From Candidatus Nitrosopumilus sp. (GTDB taxonomy: Archaea > Thermoproteota > Nitrososphaeria > Nitrososphaerales > Nitrosopumilaceae): 12,532 bases of DNA. This document shows positions 1 through 6,450 of this stretch, in pieces. Each line of letters opens with the position of its first letter. Positions within the stretch are counted from its first letter, which is position 1. The stretch lies in the NCBI GenBank assembly GCA_013203245.1, contig JABMOR010000020.1, positions 1 through 12,532 of the forward strand. Reading direction: 5' to 3'. The notes under the pieces are model-generated. The model saw only the letters and a program-made list of their open reading frames with translations. It ran no database searches and was not told the origin of the DNA. The position numbers and the translations under genes are program-made.

Positions 1-364
1 AATCAGGATAGCCGTCACCGTCAGAATCAGCAATGCCTTTAGCAGTTACAGGAGACAAATCTGGACATCCGTCTTCATCTTGGAATTTGTTGTAAGTTTC
101 TTTTACGGTCGGGCAATTATCTATATGGTCCTCGATACCATCATAATCGGCATCATACCAAGGAACAAAGTCTGCAGGGCAACCGTCAATATTGTTGCCA
201 TATTGTGGATTGTAATCTTCTAAAAGATGTGGACATTGATCAATATCATTTGGAACACCATCGCCGTCAGAATCAATTGCTTCATTAGCATAAACTCCAC
301 CTGGAAACATTCCAACTGTAATAGTTAGTAAAATCAAAAATGCTAAGAGATATTGTTTTGTCAT
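1..364 (-). CDS. Secreted thrombospondin type-3 repeat protein, second tandem copy (3' end outside window)
   Basis: Only the first 121 codons are inside the window; the frame is open to base 1. The protein begins with an ATG at 362-364 and a clear signal peptide: MTK, a hydrophobic stretch to about residue 22, and a likely cleavage after VYA (residue 26). Calcium-binding type-3-like repeats follow (DSDGDGVPNDIDQCP, DYDGIEDHIDNCP, DSDGDGYPD), alternating with Cys-bearing IDGCP or DGCPD segments. The gene starts 12 bases after the stop of the upstream 811-residue paralogue on the same strand, so the two are probably co-transcribed. Its first two repeats are almost the same as those of that neighbour (31 of 37 residues identical across repeat 2), which points to a tandem duplication. 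From family knowledge, such repeats bind Ca2+ and act outside the cell. The specific role is unknown. Confidence 0.85.
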   Translation of the reverse strand, partial: MTKQYLLAFLILLTITVGMFPGGVYANEAIDSDGDGVPNDIDQCPHLLEDYNPQYGNNIDGCPADFVPWYDADYDGIEDHIDNCPTVKETYNKFQDEDGCPDLSPVTAKGIADSDGDGYPD

Positions 365-373
365 TATTTAATA

Positions 374-378
374 CACCT
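374..378 (-). promoter_or_regulatory. Shine-Dalgarno-like site for the downstream repeat-protein gene
   Basis: On the minus strand AGGTG overlaps the stop codon of the 811-residue gene and lies nine bases before the ATG at 364. It matches the core complementary to the archaeal 16S rRNA 3' end. This supports both the ATG chosen for the downstream gene and translation from a shared transcript. Confidence 0.5.
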
Positions 379-2812
379 ATTGGTCAGGACATCCGTCAGT
401 ATCTCTGTCACCATCATAGTCTTCTGGTTCAAGTGGACATAAATCATTTTCATTTATTATTCCATCCAAATCAGCATCATGTTTGTATCTTGATTGTTCT
501 GGAGCAAGATCTGGACATCCGTCATTATCTTGAAATTTGTTGTAAGTTTCTTTAGCAGTCGGACATAAATCTACATCATCATATATACCGTCTCCGTCAG
601 AATCAACTCTAACATTTCCAGTTGGTACAGTATCAGGGCAACCGTCATAGTCAACATATCTGTTCCAAACTTCACTTTGATTAGGACACATATCCATCAC
701 ATCTGGAACACCATCACCATCTGAATCAGGTTGTGTGTCATCTGAATCGGGGCAGCCGTCAGTATCTTTGAATCCGTTATAAATTTCAGCGACCAAAGGA
801 CAATCATCATTGACATCATTGATGCCATCATTGTCTGAATCAACTACAAATGATTTTGAAACGGAATCTGGGCAGCCATCGTCATCTTGGAATCTATTCC
901 AAGTTTCTTTAGCAGTTGGACATGCATCTATTGCATCTGGAATTCCATCTTGATCTCTATCGTTCTTTGAAATATAATTATCTGGACAACCGTCTAAATC
1001 AAGAATTCCATTATATGTTTCTGGTTGATTTGGGCAATGATCTTTATAATCATTAATTCCATCATTGTCTGAATCTGGTACTCCTTTGTTATCAGCTACG
1101 TTATCTGGGCAACCGTCATCATCTTGGAATTTATTGTAAGTTTCAGGAATTAATGGGCATTGATCAGATTCATCAACAATTCCATCAAAGTCTGAATCTT
1201 TACTACTAAGGAAATCAGGATAATCTGGGCAGCCATCTTCATCTTGGAAGCCATTGTATCTTTCTCTAGTAAGAGGACATTGATCTAGTGAATCTAAAAT
1301 ACCGTCACCATCAGAATCAAGTTCTGATGGATTATCTGGGCAACCGTCATAATCTTGATAACGATTCCAAGTTTCAGCAGTTGATGGACATTGATCTAAA
1401 GAGTCTCTAATACCATCGCCATCTGTATCTAATACAGCAACATCTGGGCAACCGTCATGATCAAGGTAACCATTTACAGTTTCTGCAGATAGTGGGCACT
1501 TGTCATTCAAGTCAGTAATTCCATCACCATCATAATCTTGTCCAGATAATCCAGATACACCATCTGGGCAACCGTCATGATCATTAATTCCATTGTAAGT
1601 TTCTTTAGCAATTGGACATTGATCTAAATTATCAGGTACACCGTCTAAATCTCTGTCACCTGAAGAATTTGTGTCAGGACAGCCGTCTCTATCAAATACA
1701 CCGTTAAAAGTTTCTGGTTGGTTTGGACATAAATCAGAATAATCATTAATTCCATCACCGTCGGTATCTGGTACTCCCTTGTCTGAACCTACAAAGTCTG
1801 GACAACCATCAAAGTCTTGGAATCTATTGTAAGTTTCTTTTACTTGAGGACATTGATCAATACTGTTAGGAATTCCATCAAGATCAGAATCAACATCACT
1901 TGAATATGGAGGAATGTCAGGACAGCCGTCATCATCTTGGAAACCGTTGTAACGTTCAGGATCTAATGGACATGTATCATTAACATCCATTATTCTATCA
2001 CCGTCTGCATCATTTAGTGTTCCATCAAAGAATGGCATTGAATCTGGACAACCGTCATAATCTGCAAATCTATTGAATGTTTCAGGATGGTTTGGACAAA
2101 TATCAAATTGATCAGCAATTCCATCACCATCTTTATCATTAAATGAAGTATCTAATGCAATATCTGGACAACCGTCTGTGTCTCTGTAACCATTATACAC
2201 TTCAGGTTCTGTTGGACATAAATCAATTTTATCTTGAATGCCATCATTATCAGTATCTACAAAATTAAAATCATTAACAGAATCAGGACAACCGTCATCA
2301 TCTTGGAATTTATTGTAAGTTTCTGCACTTAGTGGACATTCATCTAAATAATCTAGAACACCATCTCTATCTCTGTCACCTGAACCATAAGAGTCAGGAC
2401 AACCGTCTATATCTTGAATGCCATTGAAAGTTTCTGGTTGGTTTGGACAATTATCTATCAAGTCAATAATACCATCACCATCAGAATCTGCTGCTCCCCC
2501 ATCGCCACTTCCTGGAAGATTATCAGGACAACCGTCATCATCTTGGAATTTATTATAACGTTCTTTAAGATTTGGACATTGATCAATATGATCCTCTATT
2601 CCATCATAGTCTTCATCATACCATGGAACAAAATTTGATGGACACCCATCAATTGTTCCCTCATAATCTTCTTGCAAATTAGGACATGCGTCTATAGAAT
2701 CATCAACGCCATCATTGTCCATGTCATTAGCAGCAAAAATAGAATTAACAGGCATACTAGTTAATGTCGCCACAAGTAAGAATAAGAAGGATAAAGAGTG
2801 TATTTTTTTCAA
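377..2812 (-). CDS. Secreted 20-unit thrombospondin type-3 repeat protein (811 aa)
   Basis: Acidic, Cys-rich exported protein. The start is a TTG at 2810-2812; an in-frame TAG lies two codons upstream, so no longer reading is possible. Residues 1-28 form a signal peptide (MKK, hydrophobic core, cleavage near IFA/AND). From about residue 31 to the last residue it consists of 20 units of DxDxDGIxDxxDxCP followed by xxETYNxFQDxDGCPD, each with two Cys (40 in all), joined by linkers of about 3-14 residues. The Asp-rich part matches thrombospondin type-3 calcium loops; the paired Cys suggest one disulfide per unit or between neighbours (inference). It ends in CPDQ without a membrane anchor or sorting signal, so it is probably released or held by other cell-surface proteins. 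Unit 7 has Arg for the usual Gly (DGDRIMD). A paralogue follows downstream. The function (calcium-dependent surface, adhesion or matrix protein) is inferred only from domain type. Confidence 0.9.
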   Translation of the reverse strand: MKKIHSLSFLFLLVATLTSMPVNSIFAANDMDNDGVDDSIDACPNLQEDYEGTIDGCPSNFVPWYDEDYDGIEDHIDQCPNLKERYNKFQDDDGCPDNLPGSGDGGAADSDGDGIIDLIDNCPNQPETFNGIQDIDGCPDSYGSGDRDRDGVLDYLDECPLSAETYNKFQDDDGCPDSVNDFNFVDTDNDGIQDKIDLCPTEPEVYNGYRDTDGCPDIALDTSFNDKDGDGIADQFDICPNHPETFNRFADYDGCPDSMPFFDGTLNDADGDRIMDVNDTCPLDPERYNGFQDDDGCPDIPPYSSDVDSDLDGIPNSIDQCPQVKETYNRFQDFDGCPDFVGSDKGVPDTDGDGINDYSDLCPNQPETFNGVFDRDGCPDTNSSGDRDLDGVPDNLDQCPIAKETYNGINDHDGCPDGVSGLSGQDYDGDGITDLNDKCPLSAETVNGYLDHDGCPDVAVLDTDGDGIRDSLDQCPSTAETWNRYQDYDGCPDNPSELDSDGDGILDSLDQCPLTRERYNGFQDEDGCPDYPDFLSSKDSDFDGIVDESDQCPLIPETYNKFQDDDGCPDNVADNKGVPDSDNDGINDYKDHCPNQPETYNGILDLDGCPDNYISKNDRDQDGIPDAIDACPTAKETWNRFQDDDGCPDSVSKSFVVDSDNDGINDVNDDCPLVAEIYNGFKDTDGCPDSDDTQPDSDGDGVPDVMDMCPNQSEVWNRYVDYDGCPDTVPTGNVRVDSDGDGIYDDVDLCPTAKETYNKFQDNDGCPDLAPEQSRYKHDADLDGIINENDLCPLEPEDYDGDRDTDGCPDQ
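380..2722 (-). repeat. Twenty tandem coding repeats with a six-unit higher-order period
   Basis: The coding repeats average about 120 bases. Beyond the basic unit, every sixth unit resembles the next more than its immediate neighbours. Units 3, 9 and 15 carry CPNQPET(F/Y)NG; units 4, 10 and 16 begin DRDxDG after a short linker; units 6, 12 and 18 carry NR(F/Y)xDYDGCPD; units 8, 14 and 20 carry D(S/A)D(L/F)DGI. On DNA, a 23-base identical stretch lies at 2427-2449 and 1707-1729, exactly 720 bases apart. The matching segment in unit 15 begins near 1018, a further 693 bases on. This indicates growth by duplication of roughly 700-base blocks. Confidence 0.8.
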
Positions 2813-2838
2813 GGCCTAAAAATACGTCGAGGATCCAG

Positions 2839-2846
2839 TTATTAAA
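2839..2846 (-). promoter_or_regulatory. TATA-like box of the repeat-protein operon
   Basis: Minus-strand TTTAATAA, preceded by GAGG, is centred about 30 bases before the TTG start at 2812. The spacing suits a transcript with a leader of only a few bases. The 137-base divergent spacer (2813-2949) also carries the plus-strand Taw1 promoter; nothing else is evident in it. Confidence 0.45.
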
Positions 2847-2919
2847 CCTCACTCTGTAATCGGCTAAAAATCTCAATAGTATTGAAAAAAATTTCCATGT
2901 TGGACAAAAAACTCGATCA

Positions 2920-2927
2920 TTTAAGTA
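2920..2927 (+). promoter_or_regulatory. TATA-like box of taw1
   Basis: TTTAAGTA is centred 26 bases before the ATG at 2950. That is the spacing expected for an archaeal promoter giving a leaderless transcript. No Shine-Dalgarno sequence is seen between it and the start. Confidence 0.5.
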
Positions 2928-2949
2928 AACCAAAACACGATCTTGACTA

Positions 2950-3978
2950 ATGAGTTGTTCTGGAGAAACTGTTGAAGAAGAAGAGCAATTACTTCAGATC
3001 AAGCCTGCAATATCTGCGCAATTAAAAAAAGCAAAGTATGGCGTAGCAGATCACTCAACTGTAGGACTTTGTCATTGGACAAAAAAATCATTCAAACATG
3101 AAGGGAGTTGTTACAAACACAAGTTTTATGGAATTTCGACCCATAGATGTATGGAATTTTCTCCTGCTGGCATGTATTGTGAAAACAGATGTGTGTATTG
3201 CTGGAGACCAATGGAATTTTATGATTCAATGCAAATGAAACCAGAACAAGTTGCAGAGCCTGAACAAATTTTAACAAAATTAATGGCCGAACGAAAAAAA
3301 TTGATCAATGGATTTTATGGTGATTCAAGAAATGATAAACAAAGATTAGATGAATCATTATTGCCTTCCCATTATGCTATTTCTCTTTCTGGAGAACCTA
3401 CAATGTATCCCAAACTTCCAGAACTAATTAAATATCTAAAATCATTTGAAGCAACAAAATCAATTTTCCTTGTAACAAATGGACAAGAACCAGACATGAT
3501 TCAAAAATTACAAGATGAAGATGCATTGCCAACACAATTGTATCTCTCAACAAATGCTGCAGATTATGAATCATTTATGAGAATAAACAAGCCAAAATAT
3601 GATGATTCGTGGGAAAGATGGAATAGAACACTCAGTATGTTAAAAGATTTGAAAACAAGAACAGTGTTAAGAATTACTTTGATCAGAGATTACAATGATC
3701 AGAAAGAGTCAATTCCAGCATTTGCTGAAATGTTTAGAAAAGCAAGTCCACATTTTATTGAAATTAAATCATATATGCACATTGGACGTTCAACTAATCG
3801 ATTAGAACATGCAAATATGTTAGAAATGGAAGAAGTAAAAAGTTTTAGTGAAGAAATTGCTAAACAAAGTAAAATATTTTCAATAATGGATGAAAGTATT
3901 GTTTCAAGAATTTCAATATTGCAAAATAATGAACGGTTTATAGATCGTTTTATTCCTACTTATGCAAATACCATTTAG
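2950..3978 (+). CDS. taw1: 4-demethylwyosine synthase, radical SAM (Taw1/TYW1)
   Basis: Converts N1-methylguanosine at position 37 of tRNA-Phe to 4-demethylwyosine using pyruvate and S-adenosylmethionine, the first committed step of wyosine formation. The radical SAM motif CxxxCxxC is at C77, C81 and C84 (YCENRCVYCW). A second [4Fe-4S] set is at C41, C54 and C67; the X12-X12 spacing, and the gap of ten residues to C77, match the Methanocaldococcus Taw1 pattern. Later conserved stretches include LSGEPTMYP (SAM contact) and the VLRITLIRDYN strand. The length of 342 residues suits archaeal Taw1, which lacks the flavodoxin domain of eukaryotic TYW1. The ATG at 2950 fits a leaderless start. The 3' end overlaps the convergent RdgB/HAM1 gene by 23 bases. 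No other wyosine enzyme is in the window. Confidence 0.96.
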   Translation: MSCSGETVEEEEQLLQIKPAISAQLKKAKYGVADHSTVGLCHWTKKSFKHEGSCYKHKFYGISTHRCMEFSPAGMYCENRCVYCWRPMEFYDSMQMKPEQVAEPEQILTKLMAERKKLINGFYGDSRNDKQRLDESLLPSHYAISLSGEPTMYPKLPELIKYLKSFEATKSIFLVTNGQEPDMIQKLQDEDALPTQLYLSTNAADYESFMRINKPKYDDSWERWNRTLSMLKDLKTRTVLRITLIRDYNDQKESIPAFAEMFRKASPHFIEIKSYMHIGRSTNRLEHANMLEMEEVKSFSEEIAKQSKIFSIMDESIVSRISILQNNERFIDRFIPTYANTI

Positions 3979-4504
3979 AAAATTTTTTCAATGCTTTGAA
4001 TCTGTGAGATAATTCATTTTTGTTATTCATTTCAGCAAATGTCTTTACTGAATTATTTGGAATAAAAATAGGATCGTATCCCCAACCTTTTCCTTTTTGA
4101 GTTTTAGATATTTTTCCATCTAGTTTTCCTTCAAATGACTGCAAATTTGTTTTATCACAATAAGTAATAATTGAAACAAAATTTGCTTTTCTGTTATTTT
4201 TTAGTAGATTAAGAATTCCTTTATTTCCAATTGTTTTGAAAACATATGATGAATATGGACCAGGAAATCCATCAACTGAATCTATGAACAAACCATCATC
4301 TTCAATTATGATAGGTTTTTTGAATTTAGAAAATGCATCTCTCGCTTTGGCCATTGCAATATTATGGAGTGAGTTTGATTGAATTTCTTCTAAATTAGAT
4401 TTTAAAAATCCAAGATTGATTCCTAGAGAATCCAAAATGATCTTTGCTTCTTGATATTTGTGATTATTAGAAGATACAAAAAAGAGATCAAACGACTTGT
4501 GCAT
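3956..4504 (-). CDS. ITP/XTP pyrophosphatase, RdgB/HAM1 family
   Basis: Hydrolyses dITP, ITP and XTP to monophosphates, keeping deaminated purines out of DNA and RNA. With the ATG at 4502-4504 the protein has 182 residues, normal for the family. Visible motifs are SSNNHK (11-16, the SxNxxK substrate loop), E40, IEDDGLFIDS with D69/D70 (metal and catalytic acids), FPGPYS (80-85), GWGYDPIF (141-148) and SHR (166-168). A GTG at 4511-4513 would add three residues, but the ATG places the first beta strand as in relatives. The gene overlaps the end of bud32 by 17 bases (26 if GTG is used), so the two are surely co-transcribed. It converges on taw1, overlapping it by 23 bases. Confidence 0.94.
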   Translation of the reverse strand: MHKSFDLFFVSSNNHKYQEAKIILDSLGINLGFLKSNLEEIQSNSLHNIAMAKARDAFSKFKKPIIIEDDGLFIDSVDGFPGPYSSYVFKTIGNKGILNLLKNNRKANFVSIITYCDKTNLQSFEGKLDGKISKTQKGKGWGYDPIFIPNNSVKTFAEMNNKNELSHRFKALKKFSKWYLHK

Positions 4505-5114
4505 ATCTTCCACGACTTTCTATTTCTAAGACTAGTTTAGTTATTTTGGCATAATAGGCATGGCCAACTATAGATTTGTATCCACTTAGGAAATTTTTCC
4601 ATGAAGATAGCATGATTTTGGCGTGAGCACTGTTAAGAATTTCTTTAATTAATCTCAAGTCAACAGCATGATCTTCAGGTTTTATTGTAGTTTGAGATAA
4701 TCCAAAATCAACCACAAATACAGTATTTTGAAATAAAATAAAATTTGAGGTTGTTAAATCACCATGCATAACTCCATTCTTATGTAAAGTACCAACCAAT
4801 TTTCCAATATCCTCTGATAGTTCAATAATTTTTGATTCAGATAAATCATGTACAGGTTTTCCAGGAATTTCTTGCATAGTAATTGATGTTTTTTTCAAAT
4901 TTACAAAGTAAACAAGAGGTGTCGGTATTCCAAAGGATTTTACAAGTGAAAGCATTTGAGACTCTTTGATAGTTCTTTGTTTACGAATTTTTGAATCTAA
5001 TGAGGAGTTTCTATATGTTTTAATTTTTCTAATTTTTAGAATTGCGTTAGAATTTTGCCATTTAGTTTGATAGATATCTGCTTCAGCACCTTTTTTTACT
5101 AATTTCATTAACAT
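4488..5114 (-). CDS. bud32: Bud32 kinase/ATPase of the KEOPS complex
   Basis: Small atypical protein kinase (PRPK type) that works with Kae1 in KEOPS to make t6A37 in ANN-decoding tRNAs. Seen here: the short glycine loop KKGAEADIY (7-15), K27 in LKIRK, the Bud32 signature YRNSSLDSKIRKQRTIKES (34-52), catalytic HGDLTTSN (117-124, with D119 and N124), DFGL (136-139) and AVDLRLI (150-156). The tail is basic (RGRYAQVV). At 208 residues it is a stand-alone Bud32; in many euryarchaea it is fused to Kae1. Here kae1 lies upstream on the same strand, but a plus-strand gene occupies the gap. A second Met (residue 3) is an alternative start. Confidence 0.95.
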   Translation of the reverse strand: MLMKLVKKGAEADIYQTKWQNSNAILKIRKIKTYRNSSLDSKIRKQRTIKESQMLSLVKSFGIPTPLVYFVNLKKTSITMQEIPGKPVHDLSESKIIELSEDIGKLVGTLHKNGVMHGDLTTSNFILFQNTVFVVDFGLSQTTIKPEDHAVDLRLIKEILNSAHAKIMLSSWKNFLSGYKSIVGHAYYAKITKLVLEIESRGRYAQVV

Positions 5115-5119
5115 TATAT
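5114..5119 (+). promoter_or_regulatory. TATA-like box of the PH-like gene, overlapping the bud32 start codon
   Basis: TTATAT on the plus strand is centred about 29 bases before the ATG at 5146. Its first base is also the first base of the bud32 start codon on the other strand, so the divergent spacer of 31 bases (5115-5145) has to carry both starts. A minus-strand TTAATTTT-like stretch near 5132-5143 could serve bud32, but it is weak. Confidence 0.4.
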
Positions 5120-5145
5120 CCAGAGGAATTCAATAAAAATTAATC

Positions 5146-5472
5146 ATGGACAAGGGGGAAAAAAGAATCAAACAAGAAGATTGTGGTGAAGATAAGTTAG
5201 GTGCAGGAATTTTAACATTAACAAATAAGAGATTGGCATTTGATAAAACCAATGCAAGGATAATGGATTTTTCTAAACATTTTGGAGATACTGTTTTAGA
5301 TATTTCACTAGATAAAGTAACAAAGACCTGGAAAGAAGGGTTATTTATGAAAAAAGTATGTTTTACAGCAAAAATAGATGAAGGTGAACAAACTTTCAAG
5401 TTTGGAGTTTTCAATACTAAAAGTTGGGTTAAAATTATTGAAAAGACAATTAGTGAAAACAAAAATCAATAG
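5146..5472 (+). CDS. Small PH/GRAM-like domain protein of unknown function
   Basis: 108 residues, no signal peptide and no membrane segment, so cytosolic. The pattern GxLTLTNKRLAFDK (about 20-34), a middle strand VLDISLDKVTKTWKEG (50-65) and a C-terminal helix SWVKIIEKTI (93-102) resembles the seven-strand-plus-helix layout of bacterial or archaeal PH/GRAM-like domains. In those domains the LTNKRL segment is the commonest landmark. This is recognition of a pattern, not a proven homology. The gene lies between kae1 and bud32 but in the opposite direction: 31 bases from the bud32 start, with its TAG stop overlapping the kae1 stop by seven bases. Such domains bind lipids or proteins in other lineages; no ligand can be named here. 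Confidence 0.75.
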   Translation: MDKGEKRIKQEDCGEDKLGAGILTLTNKRLAFDKTNARIMDFSKHFGDTVLDISLDKVTKTWKEGLFMKKVCFTAKIDEGEQTFKFGVFNTKSWVKIIEKTISENKNQ

Positions 5473-6449
5473 TCGACTTTAACAGAATCTAATCTCCAAG
5501 ATTGCGTAACAAATGTGTCTTTTAATTTTACACCTGATTTTATTTGTGATTCCAACAAACCAGTCCAACAAATTTGACTTCCACAATCACCAGCATATTG
5601 TAATGGGACAACAAAAAATTTACAACCATGTCTTTTACAAACATCTTTCAACATTGCAGATAATCGTTTGTTAGCTGCAACTCCTCCAACAATCATTAAT
5701 TCTTTTTTTCTTGTGAATGATAAAGCACGTTCTACTGCCTCACTAATCATAGCAAATGCTGTTTCTTGAAGTGAATAACAAGCATCTACCTTACTTTGTG
5801 TTGCAACAGATTTTGTTGCAGATAACAATCCAGAGAACGATACATCGTTGCCTTTTACGGAATACGGTAAAGAGACATAGTTTGAAGATGTAGATGCTAA
5901 CTCTTCGATATTTTTTCCGCATGGAGATGCGAATCCAATTGAACGTCCAAATTGATCCAATAGTTGACCTAAAGTAACATCCAATGTTTCTCCAAATACC
6001 CTCCATTGTTTATTTAAAAATGCCAAAATCATAGTGTGTCCTCCAGAGACCAAAAGTACCAGAGGGTTGGTTGAGCCAGTTAGTAATTTTCCTAATTCAA
6101 TATGTCCAATTGCATGATTTACTGGATATATTGGAATTTTGTAGTAAGAAGAAAGAGATCTGGCAACTACTGCACCTACACGTAGACATGGACCTAAACC
6201 GGGTCCTGCAGCATATGAAATAATATCTAAATCTTTGACTGTAACATTTGCTTCTTGAAGACACTCAGAAAGCACTGAAGAGCTATTCTCAATATGATGA
6301 CGAGATGCTTCACGAGGATGAATTCCTTCTCCCTCTGCAGGACGATAAATTTTTCTAATATCTGAAAGAATTTTTCCTTTTTTTCCATGTTTTTCAATTA
6401 TAGCACAAGAAAATGTATGAGCAGTGCTTTCAATTCCCAATCCCAGCAT
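5466..6449 (-). CDS. kae1: Kae1, tRNA threonylcarbamoyladenosine transferase subunit
   Basis: Transfers the threonylcarbamoyl group from TC-AMP to A37 of tRNA (t6A) within KEOPS. With the ATG at 6447-6449 the protein (327 residues) opens MLGLGIESTAHTF, the usual family start. An upstream GTG at 6458 would add three residues and overlap the GTPase gene by eight bases. Visible motifs are GIHPREASRHH (43-52), the metal ligands H112 and H116 in NHAIGHIE, VSGGHTM (134-140), VSFSGLLSA (203-211), GGVAANKRL (255-263) and D288 in YAGDCGSQI. The last motif is unusual, since relatives mostly read GDNxAMI. DVTLGQLLDQFGR likewise departs from the common GExxDKxAR. The key His and Asp ligands are kept, so an active enzyme is expected. 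It follows the GTPase gene by one base. Confidence 0.95.
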   Translation of the reverse strand: MLGLGIESTAHTFSCAIIEKHGKKGKILSDIRKIYRPAEGEGIHPREASRHHIENSSSVLSECLQEANVTVKDLDIISYAAGPGLGPCLRVGAVVARSLSSYYKIPIYPVNHAIGHIELGKLLTGSTNPLVLLVSGGHTMILAFLNKQWRVFGETLDVTLGQLLDQFGRSIGFASPCGKNIEELASTSSNYVSLPYSVKGNDVSFSGLLSATKSVATQSKVDACYSLQETAFAMISEAVERALSFTRKKELMIVGGVAANKRLSAMLKDVCKRHGCKFFVVPLQYAGDCGSQICWTGLLESQIKSGVKLKDTFVTQSWRLDSVKVDY

Positions 6450-6450
6450 A

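Noticed and set aside
340..555. Plus-strand open frame opposite the repeat-protein genes (also 2414-2638).
   Set aside because: Antisense to a strongly supported coding repeat, with a His-rich or low-complexity translation that mirrors the repeats; no promoter or homology.
380..2722. Regular DNA repeats that might be taken for a CRISPR array.
   Set aside because: The repeats keep one long open frame with a signal peptide and encode type-3 calcium repeats; the units are degenerate and lack the identical-repeat/unique-spacer pattern.
5130..5462. Minus-strand open frame of 110 residues opposite the PH-like gene.
   Set aside because: It would link kae1 and bud32 on one strand, but its translation shows no domain pattern, while the plus-strand frame has a clear beta-rich pattern and a TATA box.
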